Of a DNA stretch of 64,000 bases, positions 24,531 through 37,790 are shown piece by piece. Position 1 is the first letter of the stretch, and each line of letters opens with the position of its first letter. A program made the position numbers and the translations under genes. This stretch comes from Ceratotherium simum simum. Taxonomy: Eukaryota; Chordata; Mammalia; Perissodactyla; Rhinocerotidae. Under the pieces are notes generated by a model. The model had not been told where the DNA came from and ran no database searches. It saw nothing but the letters and a program-made list of their open reading frames with translations. The DNA lies in assembly GCF_000283155.1 (NCBI RefSeq), contig NW_004454171.1, forward strand, positions 15,715,297 through 15,779,296, given 5' to 3'.

Positions 24531-27500
24531 GATAATCATACTCCTGATACATATAAATGAAAATTATAGAAATCATCTAATGACAGAAAATATACGAACA
24601 TATATGTATTTGCATATATACATATGTGAATAGGACAGTGAATTTAGAGACACTAAAGTATAGAAATAGCCTATACCTGATAAAAACAGGCTTACATACA
24701 AGGACATGCATTCCAGATTTTCCAGAACAGTCCTCATTTCGAATAGCCTAACTAGTCTCTACAAACCTCTCAGATGTCCTGGAAATTTCAATGGTTCCAA
24801 ATGCAATGCAATTCCCATAGACAGCAATTCACATAGAAATTGGGAGGCATAAAGACCTCTGTTAGATATTCAGTGTAAATAGATGCTGTAGGTCCATCAT
24901 AGAATTCCCCAATAGATCATAAGTTTCAGGTTATGGGACTGACTTCCACTTTTTACTTTTTTTAGGACTTTTCTCCATCTTCATTCTCTGCTCTTAACTC
25001 TCCTGGAGATTGGTTCAGGAATCAATAAACATCTTTAACCTTGAACATTTCAGAATTGCATTCATGCATATTTTGTTCTCCCCTTGGCAGATGGCTTTAT
25101 ATCATAAAATGTAAAGAACATCTTCTATGCAAGGACAAAGCAGGCCTAATAATTTTTAAGTTCAGTAAAAACGTTCAAGCTGGTAACAAGAAATATTGTG
25201 TTTCCAACACAAATAATGACATAAGAAAGCAAACCAGAATGTGTGTTTGGGTAAAAAAATTACTTGGAAGATCTATCTTGAATTCCATTTCAAGAAATTA
25301 GTTTTCAAAAGTTTACAATCAGATTTCAGTTTGGAAATAGTTGACAATGCTGTTTCGAAAATAATTTCAGAATAGCCCCTAAAGCAGTTCCAAATGGCAA
25401 TCCTGATATAAGTGAGGGCAATTTTGTTAAGACCAAGAATATTGAGCTTCTTTTCAGACACTGAAATTCTGGGAAGCACTAGAATAAAAATCATCTACGA
25501 TCTCCTTTTATCTGATAAAGGAATACTTTTACTAAAAATTTTAATAGAAAAATTTGGATATGAACCAAAACCATCAATCTGACATGTTTAAGAAAGAAGA
25601 AAGTATTGTGTCCCTAACCTATAGTGAGTTGATGTGTTCCATAAGCAATTCTGGAAGGAGACTGCACTCAGAGCATAAATTGGTATAGATTGCTTTGCTC
25701 TCACAGATAGCGACACAATATTTTCTGCTGAATGAGAAAAAGTTTAAAGGCGTAAATCAAGATAAAGCAATCATCTGACAAAGAATTACAAAGAGGTCCA
25801 TACCTTTTTCTTAGTGAACACTATGGCACATTGATTTTCTACTGAAGATAAAAGCCAAAATCATGTGTCATCAATAAAAGCGAGCAAAACTGTTTGGTTC
25901 AATACGTTGTATTGTTAAAAAAAAAAAAAAAACACTTGCAGAGCAAAGGCGGATCTGAAACATTTCACATGATTAAAACAAGTTTGGATTGGCAGAGAAA
26001 GACACATTAGAAAGACATTTCATAGAATTTATTCCTAGGGAGCGAGCAATACGTCAGAGGGGAATAAACTTTTGCTTTTGTTTGTCTAGGTAGATACACA
26101 GATCCTATCTGAATAAGAAGATTCACATCTGGTGTGCTACTTGAAAGTATAGCATTTAGCAAAATAATTCAGCCCTGACAATCTAACGTACTTTTCTTCA
26201 TATGGCAGCATCACGTAAGTGTAGTATTTAATTTTGTAAAGAGGAGGCCAGTAGGGCAGCTGTTAGCATATCCAGCACTTTCGCGCAAATTCCAAAATGG
26301 CAAATAAACCCCATCACTGAGATTTCAACCCCACTCAGAGCCTCTCAGCTGGACAGCCTCATTGTGGCAAAACTTGCAAAATCAGACATGGCAGCCCACC
26401 ACGGTGGGTCTATGTTTACTCCCTCCATTCTACCAAACCTAGCCAGAAGGCAGGGTGAAGGGCTGTGGAAGTACCCATGAGCAGAAAGGGCCCAAATGGC
26501 TTGTATATGCAACACCAGGGACAAAAAGAAAAAAGCAAACAAAAACATAGTTACATGAAGTTTCAAAATAGTGCATAGACTGAGAATGGATAAGAGACAC
26601 ACTACAATTAAAGCATTCATTCCTACTAGTATTTTTCTAACCCAGTTTTACCAACCAATTGGAAATTTTTAAAAATTCAACCCAACAACCCAAATCCTTC
26701 TTTCTCTTTTTCTCTTTCTTTCTTTGCTTCTTTTCAACATGGCTTATATAAATATTTGGCTATTACTATAGTACATATTAATTTTTATGATAACCCAATG
26801 CTTAATGACCCATAATAATATGCTATTGTAATTTTGAATGGTCAAAAATATTAGATGCCATTTAGTATTATAGAAGTCATAACAAGTAGAGTAGGATTTA
26901 AATAACAGATTTGTTAAAGAATTCGACTTGTTTTCTGGCCCATACACTCTTGTAATAACCTCTACCTAACCTTTTCTTTTCTCCTTCTCTAGTCACACGT
27001 TCTTCACACTGGAAACTAAGCTCATCACTTTGCATCAGGGTTTGATGAAGAGTTGACATAATAAGCTATGGTTATATTTGAATTCAGCTGAAGAAGATGG
27101 CCTATGAGAAACTTAAGACTGTGAAACAAGATTTAGTACGCTGTTCAGTAGGGAACAAATCTGAGTGTATGGCTTCAAGCCAGGAGACTCCATCCAAAAC
27201 CTTTCAATGCAAATTCTAGCAAACTATACACACTTGGGAAAAAAAAAAGTTATATGAAGCCACATATATTATTCATATTTTTAGCATTTCCGCATATAAT
27301 TTCACGGAAAGTGGGATCAACTTAACGTTATTAAATATGGTCCTGTTTTATTTACAACAAAACTTGAGAAACATTTTTTTCTTAGGAGTACTGAAAAATG
27401 ATGCACCGTTTAGAATTTAAAGGCATATCCCGCAAATGAAAAAATAAATTATGATTATGAATAAGATTTTTTCAAACCTTGCACCACAAAATCCACCTGG

Positions 27501-29519
27501 GAAAAACTTCTTTTACTTTATTACTGAAGGATGTTACCAGAACACAATGGAACTCTTTCAGATTTAGTCAGAAAGTTCTGTGGCATTAAGAGGTCTAGCT
27601 AGAGAATCTATTCTTTGAAAGCCATGTCCTCTCTCCAGGCCTACCTCAGACACAAAAATACACTTCAGAAAAAGAGGTCATGTTATGAAGAAGTGAGCTG
27701 AAGATTGTAAGTCCTGGTTTCTGTGGTAGCAAAGAAGTAATAAGTTGGATAAACTACACTTTCGTAACACTTATCAGTGACTACCATTGGTACTGAATCC
27801 ATGCCAAGAAATTCAATCCTACAAGAGAAAAGCAAAAGGGAGACAGATTTCAATTCTGTATCAGAAAACACTTTCTGTCAATGTGTCCAAAGGTAGGATG
27901 GAAAACCTCACGAAACAATAAATTCTTAAGACTGGAGGTACAGAGTACATCTGGGTCAAATACCTGGTGAGAAAGTTCTTGAGCTAATTTTAACATTAAA
28001 TAATTCCAAATGTAATATCCTATGATGCTGATATAACATTTGTGGTGCACAACCAATAAAGGCAGCTGAAAACATTGGATAAATAGGTGCTTGTGTGAAA
28101 TAGTTACTTTTCATTACATACCTAAGTATGTAATGAAAGTTTAAGTAAAAATGAGACATATAGATGAGACCAGATTTGATAAAGAATCTTAGTGTGTTTC
28201 CTGTTAGAAATTGTTTCCTGTTAGAAAACCTTTCAGAAGGTCAGTAGCATGCTCAGTATTATAAGAGTTGAAACTTCTTTGGAAGTTATAATTTAAAATT
28301 TTCTTCAAAATAGTTGTGATAAAATGTCCTTTCTCTCATTTTCATTCAACAGCCTCTACAATTGATCGGCTCAAATACCTTTCCTTGTTGCATTTGAATG
28401 TGACCCTCCACATAGGATGCTCTGTAACAAGTTGTGTTGCTGTGCTGATTTTTCCTGGAAATTTTATCCTGGTGGTATAGACCCAGGAGAAAGAGTGGTA
28501 TCTCCTATCCAAAAGGCATGCTGGGAAAAGGAATTAGCAGTGAGTTCTAAAAAATTCTAAACCACTTAAAAAAAATGAAACAAATCTCATTGAACACGTT
28601 AGTTAAACCAGCCTAAATAAAGTAATGAGAATGCTTCAAAAGGAAAAGATAAATAGACTGTCCAGGTTTTAAAATTTTAAGATTGCCAATCCAAGAGAGA
28701 TCTAGGATAACAAGTACAGTAATCTGTATTGAACCCAGAGTTTTAGAGATAGAGTTAGTTACATTCTTCTGGTGGTACTGTTCTAGAATAAATAGAACAC
28801 TGCTTGTCATATCTGGGTGTCTCCCACAATATTAGTATGTAGAATCACAGTTTTACAGGCACTATTTCACCTTCATATCCACATTTCCAAGAATATACTA
28901 GTTGAAATGGGAAATATCCAAGATAATATCTTTTGGAAAAGGAGACATAATGTTGACATGCCCTAGAGTGGCCATATACAAACCATTTCTCTGCAGCATT
29001 CTCTGCAGAAATATAATTTCATTAAGATCAATGTACCATATAATAATTTAGTACAGTGTTTTATTAATAGTAGATAGTAGATTATTATATAATTAGTATA
29101 AAAGACCAGCACTGTATTATGTCATAATTTTTTCTGCATCACGAAACTCTGGAAATATTCTCTAAGATATATTTAGAAAAAGTGTTCAAAAATAGGTACA
29201 ATTTCACCAGATTCATATATTTTGAAAATTAGCCTTTATGAATAAATAAATCATTCTCCATGGCACATAAATCAACCCATTTTTCAGACCACTAGGGTAG
29301 CATTTGGAGCAGTCAAAATTATTAGATTGCTGAACTGTGATCTTATTGGAAAAATGGTTTACTCAGGGAATCATTGGAATTATTAATCTTTGATCTGTTA
29401 CATATTGAATTTGAAGATCAAAATAGTCAAGATAATAATATTATATTTTTCAGTGCACTATGTCCTAGTATTTTTGTTTCTTATTTAACATGTAACTATG
29501 TGGATTCTGTTGATTAAGG
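24531..29519. other. Unassigned sequence
   Basis: About 5 kb has no recognised exon or confidently named repeat. A 17-base A run is near 25917-25932. A perfect short inverted repeat is at 28109-28138, and a chain of overlapping minus-strand ORFs lies at 27683-28159. Confidence 0.4.
28109..28138. repeat. Perfect 13-base inverted repeat (4-base loop)
   Basis: tttcattacatac at 28109-28121 and gtatgtaatgaaa at 28126-28138 are exact reverse complements around 'ctaa'. This could be a chance hairpin or the remnant of a palindromic miniature element. Confidence 0.85.
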
Positions 29520-29705
29520 GTATTACAGTGTCAAGATCATTGAGTTGGGATACAGGAAACCTAGAGTCTAGGCTTTGTTCTTCAATTCTTGTAAGACATT
29601 AAAGAAGACAGAGTTTCTGGATATTAATTTCTTTACCTGTAGAATGAACAGGTTGGACTAAATAATTCCTTTCTGCTTGTAAATGTTCTAATTATATGAC
29701 TAAGC
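29520..29705 (+). repeat. MIR-family element
   Basis: 'aggaaacctagagtctaggc', 'tttctttacctgtagaatga' and 'aggttggactaaataattcc' follow a MIR-type order. Confidence 0.6.
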
Positions 29706-30309
29706 TTCCACCTAGAAAACAAAGTCTATCTCTTGTACCAATTAATGATGGAAATGAAGACCGTCATGTCTTGTGAAACTGCCCACATAAATATTAATGT
29801 CAACTGCTCTGAGGGGCTTAAGTGCATGTGCCACAGGAATTTTGAAGCATTATAGAACTAAAAATTAGAAACATAACAATCTTCAAATTTTTAAGAAGAT
29901 TTAAATAATTTATATGAACACAGTAGCCTGTTCACAAGAAAAGAGGAAGGCGTAGTCTTGGTATATTCAAGGTCTAACCAGAACTTTACGACTTCAAAGT
30001 AAATCCAGTGATATTCACCTATCATAATGAATATGAGTAATTTTTAGGTAACAGTTTGATTTCACATTAAAAATGTAAATAATAATAAGCCAAAACATAG
30101 GAAATCAATAAATTGATCAAATATTGAAACTGAAATGAAAATTCAAAATTATTGAAGCCTCTTATATATATAAGCCAATCATTGTTGAAATACTCTGACA
30201 TAACAGCTCCATAGTTTCAAATTACTAAGAAACTATTATTAATAAACAATTAAAAAAATTAAGTGCAAAAAATAATGGACGGAAAGTAGTCCTGGCTTTC
30301 CACTTACTA
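29706..30309. other. Unassigned AT-rich sequence
   Basis: No gene or nameable repeat was seen. Confidence 0.45.
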
Positions 30310-30950
30310 AATATGACTTCAACCATTCAGTCAAACAGTAATTCAACAAACATTTACTGTACATCTTCTAGATCCAGGCACTGTGCTAGATGCTAGGGCA
30401 ACAAAGACATGGTCTTTGCATTCAGAGAATTCCTAGTTAAAATTAATAAATACATGTGAAGACCGTATGATAATGTTATGTCTACAAAGGGCACAGGGGA
30501 ATGAATAGCCAATTCTCTTAAGGCATATGGAGTTCTCAGGAAAGCGTCATGAAAAGGTAAAACAAACTGAAGTGAAACCTAACCTGAATCTGAAAGTGAT
30601 GAGTGGGTGTCTTCCAAGCATGTTTGGAGAGGGAAAGGTCCAGGATGGAGAAGTCTTCCCAAGCACAGGAAGAGAATGAGCTCAGTGCACTACTGGAAAC
30701 TTTTGACACACAGGAATCAGGAGTAGACTTGGGCATGGGAGGTGAGAAACACAGGAAGAGACATAGGAATTTGGACTTTAAGCCATAAGTCATGGAAAGC
30801 CACTAGACGGTTTTCTAGTAAGGAAGTACAGAGAGGATATTTGCATTTTAGAAAGATCAATTTCCCTTCAGTGAGTAGGTCTAAGAATGCTGGTAGTAAG
30901 ACCAGTTAGAGAGGACTATTACCACTAGCTAGGGCTGGAGATGAGGACCT
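30310..30950. repeat. Ancient interspersed repeat (L2/L3-like class)
   Basis: It begins 'attcaacaaacatttactgt', then 'aggcactgtgctagatgcta', and continues through 'aagccataagtcatggaaag' and 'agaccagttagagaggacta'. The same order recurs at 53.2-54.15 kb, so both belong to one ancient family. The exact family and strand are not certain. Confidence 0.5.
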
Positions 30951-31160
30951 CAACTAAAGTGAAATTAAGGAGAAGAAAGAGGAGGGAATGGATAGAAGAA
31001 CAATTGGCTTAGTCTCTCTTCATTTCTATTACTATCTCTATAATATGGGGATTAAAAAAACTATTATTTGAACCTGAGCTATTATTCTTACCTCAGGATT
31101 AAATAAATAACATTTTAAGGCAATATCTGATGTTCAGGAAATATTCACTAAGTCTTGAAA

Positions 31161-31366
31161 ACAGGAAAGAAGAAAGGGAGAAAGGAAGGAAAAAAGAAAG
31201 GAAGGAGGGAGAGGAAAGGAGGAGGGAGAGAGGAAAGGAGGAGGGAGAGAGGGAAGGGAGGAGGGAGAGACGAAAGAGAGGAGGGAGAGAGGAAAGGAGG
31301 AGGGAGAGAAAGAGAGGGAAGGGAGGAGGGAAGAAGAAAAGCATAAGGAGGAGGGAGAAAAAGATA
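31161..31366. repeat. Purine-only tract with GGAGGGAGA-type tandem units
   Basis: About 200 bases of almost pure A/G on the plus strand include repeated units such as 'ggagggagagaggaaagga'. Long ORFs on both strands here come from low complexity. Such mirror-repeat polypurine DNA can adopt triplex structures. Confidence 0.9.
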
Positions 31367-31479
31367 CGGGATCTCATAGTCAGTTAACAGAAGCTCCCTC
31401 AAGGAACTGTTTTTTTCAATATTCTGCCTTCCTCACATCACTGACATGGAAAGAGGTAGTAAATAACTGACCAAAGTCA

Positions 31480-31965
31480 GAAAGAACAAGGAAAGCACCA
31501 CACCTGTGAAGAACTACTAGAAAAGATTAGAAGTAACAGTCTATGTGCTTGCAGAGGTCCAGGAAGAGCACCTATGACAAATAGCCAAACTAGAAAAACT
31601 TCTGGATTCACAGGGCATTCGGTAGGATACACAGAAGTCTGGCCTCAATAGTGGGAAATAATTAGCCCTAAACTAAGCACGAATCCAATCTCACCTAATA
31701 AAACTTAAAAGCAAGACCAGAAAGGATCAAACTCTTTCCAACTAACTTAAATGCATACCAGTACAAAGATCAAGATATTTATATATATTTACAGCACTCA
31801 ATAAGATAAAATTCACATCTGGCAACCAGACACTAATTACCAGGCATACAAAAATAAAATGGCAGGAAAGTATGACCCATGATGAAGAGAAGAATCATCC
31901 ATTCAAAACTAACCCAGAGCAGGTACAGATGTCAGAAACGTCAGTCAAGGACACTAACAATTATT
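31480..31965 (+). repeat. Older L1, left part (ORF1 region), split by a later L1
   Basis: 'aaactaacccagagcaggta' and 'aaggacactaacaattatt' are part of an old L1M ORF1 region. The match resumes at 38689 with 'ctaaaacagttatgaaaac'. The 6.7 kb between is a separate minus-strand L1. Confidence 0.65.
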
Positions 31966-32440
31966 TTTTCCAGCTTCATGGAGGTATAATTGACAAATAA
32001 AAATTATATATATCTAGAGGTTACATCATGATGAGTTAATACTCAGATACATTGTGAAATTACCACAATCGAGTTAATTAGCACATCTATCTCATATAAT
32101 TATCATTTGTGTGTGTGTCTTTGAACAGTGAAAACACATAAGATTTACTCTTTTAGCAAATTTCAAGTACACAATACAGTATTATTAACTACAGTCATTC
32201 TGCTGTACATCAGCTCCCCAGAACTTATCATTTTACCACTGAAAGTTTGTACCTTTGACCAACATTTATCTATTTTCCTCACCCTTAGCCCCTGGCAACC
32301 ACAAAGCTACTGTTTCTATGAGTTTGAATTTTTAGATTCCATGCATAAGTGAGGTCATAGAGTATTTGTCTTTCTGGGTCAGTCTTAATTTACTCAGCAT
32401 AACATCTGCTAGATTCATCCATGTCAAAAATGATAGGACA

Positions 32441-32760
32441 AGGGGCCGGCCCTGTGGCTTAGCGGTTAAGTACGTGTGCTCTGCTACTGGCCTGGGTTCG
32501 AATCCCAGGCACGCACCGATCCACCGCTTGTCTGGCCATGCTGAGGTGGTGTCCCACATACAGCAACTAGAAGGATGTGCAACTGTGATATACAACTATC
32601 TACTGGTGCTTTGGGGAGAAAAAGGAGAAAAAAAAAGGGGAAAAAAAGGAAGAGGATTGGCAACAAATGTTAGCTCAGGGCCGATCTTCCTCAGCAAAAA
32701 GAGAAGGATTGGCATGGATGTTAGCTCAGGGCTGATCTTTCTCACAAAAAAAAAAGGCTT
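32441..32760 (+). mobile_element. ERE SINE (ERE2-like) inside the antisense L1
   Basis: It begins 'ggggccggccctgtggct'. A tRNA-type A box (tggcttagcgg, 32455-32465) and B box (ggttcgaatcc, 32495-32505) are intact. The body has 'ctactggtgctttggggaga' and two 'ttagctcagggc' blocks before the A tail. The flanking 'aaaatgataggaca' (32427-32440) and 'aaaatgatagggca' (32762-32775) are the target duplication. Confidence 0.93.
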
Positions 32761-34548
32761 TAAAATGATAGGGCATCCTTCTTTTTTAAGGCTGAATAAT
32801 ATTCTATTGTATATATATATACCACATTTTCTTTATTCATTCATTGGTCCATAGACACTAGGGTTATTTCCATATCTTGGCTATCCAGAATAATGCTACC
32901 ATGAACATGGGAGTGAACATATCTATTCAATATCCTGCTTATATTTCCTTTGGATATATACCTAAAAGTGGGATTGCTGGGTCATATGACAGTTCTAGTT
33001 TTAATTTTTTGAGGAACCTCCCCACTGTTTTTCCATAATGGCTGCACCAATTTACAATCTCACCAACAGTGTACAAAGTTTCCCTTTTCTCCACACCCTC
33101 ATCAACACTTGTTCACTTTTAACTTGATAATAGCCATCCTCACAGGTGTAAGATGATAGCTCATTGTGGTTTTGACCTGCATTTCCCTGATGATTAGTGA
33201 TGTTGAGCACATGTTTATGCACCTGTTGGCCATCATATGTCTTCTTTGGGAAAACGTCTATTCAAGTCCTTTACCTACTTTTTAATAGGGTTATTTGTTT
33301 TATTGCTATTGAGTTATATGAGTTCCTTATATATTTTGGATATTAAAGCCTCATCAGATACATGGTTTGCAAATATTTTCTTCCATTCTGTAGGTTACCT
33401 TTTTATTTTGTTGACTGTTTCCTTTGCTATGCAAAACCTTTTTAGCTTGATGTAGTCCACTTATTTATTGTTGTTTTTCACTGTTCTCTTGGTATCTTAT
33501 CAAAAAATCACTGCAAGACCATTGTCAAAGAGGTTTTTCTCTATGTTATCTGCTAGAAATTTTACGGTTTCAGATCTACATATAAGTCTTTAATCCTTTA
33601 CGAGTTAATTTGTGTGAGTTGTATAAGATAATGGCCTAATTTCATTCTTTTGCATGTGCATATTGAGTTTTCCCAGTACCATTTATTGAAGAGACTATCC
33701 TTTCCCCTTATGTATTCTTGGTGCCTTTGAAAAAGATTAATTGACTGTATACGTTTGGGTTCTTTTCTGGGCTCCCCATTCTGTTCCATTGGACTATATG
33801 TCTGTTTTTATGCCCAATCCATGTGTTGAATATAAGAGCTTTGCTCTATTGTTTGAAATCAGGAGCAGTAATGCCTGTAGCTTTGTTCTTCTTTCTCAAG
33901 ATTGTTTTGGCTATTTGGGGTCTTCTGTGGTTCCACATGAATTTTAGGATTGTTTTTTTCTATTTCCATAAAAGTGCCAATGAATTTCAATAGAGATTGT
34001 ATTGAATCTGTAGATCACTTTGATTTATGGACATTTTAACAAAATTAATGCTTCCAATTCATGAAAACAGGATATCTTTCAATTTACTAGTCTTATAAAT
34101 TCTTTCATCAGTGTCTTATAGTTCTCAATATACAGATCTTTCACCTTCATGGTTAAATTATTTCTAAGGATGTTATTCTTTTTGATGTTACTGTAAATAG
34201 GATTGTTTTCTTAATTTTGTTTACAGATAGTTCATTGTTAGTGCATAGAAATGCAACTAATTTGTATATTGATTTTATATTATACAACTATACTGAATTT
34301 ATTTACTAGTTCCAAAAGATTTTGTCGAGTGTTTAGGGTTTTCTACATATAAGATCATGTCATCTGCAAATAGAGACACTTTTACTACTTCCTTTCTGAT
34401 TTGGATGCCTTTTATTTCTTCTTCCCACCTAATTGCTCTGGCTAGGACTCCCAGTACTATCTTGAATAGATTGGTGAGAGTGAGCCTCTCATTGTCTTGT
34501 TCCTTACCTTAGAAGAAGAGCTTTCAGATTTTCACCATTGATTTAATG

Positions 34549-34776
34549 TTATCTTCGGGGTTGCCATATGTGGTCTTTATTATGTTGAAGTACATTCCTT
34601 CTATACCTAATTTGTTCAGAGTTTTTTGTCATGAAAGTATGTTTAAATTTGTCAAATGATTTAGCTGCATCTATAGAGATGATCATATGATTTTGTCTTT
34701 TTTTGTTAAAGTAGTGTATCACATTCATTGATTTGCATATGTTGAACCATCCTTGCATCTGAGGGGTAAATCTCAC
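34549..34776 (-). pseudogene. L1 ORF2 reverse-transcriptase remnant
   Basis: The minus strand shows [22 protein letters not shown] coding (the L1 'iDAEKAFDkiqH' RT motif), preceded by [13 protein letters not shown]. The FDK block marks the first catalytic region of the RT domain. The region between this and neighbouring fragments is broken. Confidence 0.7.
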
Positions 34777-35548
34777 TTGATCATGATGTATGATCTTTTT
34801 AATGTGCTTTTGAATTTGTTTTGCTAATATTTAGTTGAGGACTTTGTATCTATGTTCACCAGGGATATTGGCCTATAATCTTTTCCTGTAGAATCTTTGT
34901 CTGGTTTTTGTATCAGGGTAATGTGGGCCTCGTGAAATTAGTTTGGAAGGATTCTCTCCTCTATTTTTTGGAAGAGTTTGAGAACAACTGGTGTTAATTC
35001 TTTTTTAAATGTTTGGTAGAATTCACTAGGAACACATCTGTTCCTGGACTTTTCTTTGTTGACAGGTTTTGATTACTGATTTAAATCTCCTTTCTCATTA
35101 TTGGTCTGTTCAGATTTTCTATTTCTTTCTTGTTAGGCTGTATGTTTCTAGGAATTAATCCATTTCTTCTGGGTTATCCAATATTTTGACATAATTGTTC
35201 ACAGTAGTCTCTTATGATACTTTGTATTTCTGTAGTATCAGTTGTAATTTTTCCTCTTTAATTTATGATTTTATTTATTTGAGTCTTTTTTTTCTTGGTG
35301 AGTCTAGCTAAAGGTTTGTCAATTTTGTTTTTCTCTTCAAAAAACTAGCTCTTAGTTTCACTGGTCTTTTCTATTGCTTTTCTAGTTTTTATTTAATTTA
35401 TTTCTTCTCTGACCTTTATTTCCTTCCTTCTGCTAATTTGGGGCTTATTTTGTTCTTTTTCTAGTTCTTTGTGGTAAAAAGTTAGGTTGTTTATTTGAGA
35501 TGTTTCTTTTTTTCCTTATGATATGCATTTATCACTAAAACTTCTCTC

Positions 35549-35734
35549 TTAAACTGCTTTTGCTGCATCCCATAAGTTTTGGTATGTTGTGTTTCCATTT
35601 TCATTTGTATCAAGATACTTTTTGATTCCCCTTTTGATTTCTTTTATCCATTGGTTGTTCAGGACTGTGTTGTTTAATTTCCACATATTTGTAAATTTTC
35701 CAGTTTTACTCCAGTTATTGATTTCTAGTTTCAT
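35549..35734 (-). pseudogene. L1 ORF2 linker-region remnant
   Basis: [19 protein letters not shown], followed by [18 protein letters not shown] and [14 protein letters not shown], matches the region between the endonuclease and RT domains of L1 ORF2p. It is a fragment only. Confidence 0.75.
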
Positions 35735-37538
35735 ACCATTATGGTCAGAAAAGATACTTGATATAATTTCAATCTTTGTAAATTTGCTAAGAATTGTTTT
35801 GTAGCCTAATAAATGATCTATCCTGGTGAATATTCCATGTGTGCTTGAGAATAATGTGTATTCTGCTGCTGTTGCATGAAATGTTCAGTAAATGTCTGTT
35901 AAGTCCACCTGGTCTAATGTAGTTTAAATCAAATGTTTCCTTATTGATTTTCTGTTTGGATGATCTATCCATTGTCAAAAGTGAGGAATTGAAGTCCCCT
36001 GCTATTATTATATTGATGCCTTTCTCCCTTCAGTTCTGTTAACATTTGCTTTATATGTTTAGGTGCTTTTCAACGTTGTGTGCATATATATTTACTATTG
36101 TTATATGTTCCTGATGAATTATCCCCTTTTTCATTATATAATGATTTTCTTTGTCTCTTGTGACTGTAAGTCTTTTTTACCTGATATAATTATAGCCACC
36201 CTGCTCACTTTTGATTACCATTTGTATGGAATATCTTTTTCCATCTCTTAACTTCTAGCCCGTGCATGTCTTTAAAACTATGAGTTTCTTGTACACTACA
36301 TTGCTGGATCTTGTTTCTTGATTTTCAACCATTCAGCCACTCTATGTTTTTTGATTGGAGAATTTAATCCATTTATATTTAAAGAAATTATTGATAGGTA
36401 AAGACTCACTATGGCCATGTTGTTAATTGTTTTCTGACTGTTTTGTTGTTCCTTTATTCCTCTCTTGCTGTCTTCCCTTGTAATTTTTTGTACAGGTATG
36501 CTTTGATTCCTTTCTCTTTATATTTTGTATATATAGTAGAGGTTTTGTTCTTTGTGGTTACTATGAGGCTTACATAAAACATCTTATAGTTCTAACAGTT
36601 TATTTTAAGCTGATAAAAACTTAACTTCAATTGCATTTTAAAACTCTACATTTTTACTTCTTCCTTGCCTCCATATTTTATGTTATTGATGTCACACTTT
36701 ACATATTTTTATATTGTATATGTATTAACAAATTATTGTAGCTATAATTATTTTTAATATTTCTGTCTTTTACTTTTATACTAGAGTTAGACTAGATTTA
36801 TACAACTCCATTACAGTATTAGAGTATTCTGAATTTGACTAAATATTTACCTTTACCAGTGAGTTTTACATTTTCATATGTATTCATATTTTTACTCACC
36901 ATCCTTTTGTTTCAACTTAAAGAGCTCACTTTAGCATTTATTTTAAGCAATGTAGTAGTGGTGGCAAACTCTCTTAGCTTTTGTTTGTCTAGGAATGTCT
37001 TTATCTCTCCTTCATTTCTGAAGGACAACTGTACCAAGTATAGTATTCTTGGTTGGCAGTGTTGTTGTTGTTGTTTTTTTCCTCACACTTTGAATATATC
37101 ATCCCACTCCCTCCTGGCATGCAAGGTTCCTGCTGAGAAATCCACTGATAGCCAGGTGGTGGGAGTTCCCCTGTATGTGACAAGTCACTTTTCTCTTGTT
37201 GCTTTCAAAATTCTCTCTTTGCCTTTGACTTTTGACAATTTGACTATAATGTGTCTGGGGTCATCTTTGAGTTGAGCTTGCTTGGAGTCCTTTGAGCTTC
37301 ATGTATATAAATAGTCAAATCCATCCCAAAATTTGGGAAGTTTTCAGACATTATTTCTTTATAAGCTTTCTACTTCTTTTCCTCTCTCTTCTCTTTCTCT
37401 TTCCCATAATGTGTATATTCATTCTGTTCAATGGTGTTCCATAGGTCCCCTATATTTTCTCCACTCTTTGTCATTTGTTTTTCTTTTTGTTCCTTTATTA
37501 GCTAATTTAAAATACTTGTCTTTGAGTTCACTGATTCT

Positions 37539-37790
37539 TTATTCTGCATGATTCAGTCTGTTGTTGAAGCTCTCTACTGAAATTTTCATTCTGTCATTAC
37601 ATCCTTCAGCTCTAGAATTTCCATTTGGTTCTATTTTTATGATTTCTATTTCTTTATTAAACTTCTCATTTTGTTCATGCATTGTTTCCCTGATGTCATT
37701 TAGTGGTGTATCTGTTTTCTTTTGCATCTCATTGAACTTCTTTAAAATGATTATTTTGAATTCTTTGTCAGGCAATTTGTAGATCTCCAT
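37539..37790 (-). pseudogene. L1 ORF1 N-terminal remnant
   Basis: The ORF contains LPDKEFKIIILKKFNEMQK, the conserved start of L1M ORF1 proteins, and a charged coiled-coil stretch after it. It places the ORF1 start near 37.8 kb, with the 5' UTR beyond. Confidence 0.75.

Noticed and set aside
26345..26620. Minus-strand ORF of 91 codons with hydrophobic start
   Set aside because: It is tempting as a signal-peptide exon, but no acceptor/donor logic or known domain supports it.
31099..31402. ORFs on both strands rich in R/E/G or S/L/P
   Set aside because: These are products of the polypurine simple repeat.
32366..32854. Plus-strand ORF of 162 codons
   Set aside because: It runs through an ERE SINE and antisense L1. 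There is no protein domain.
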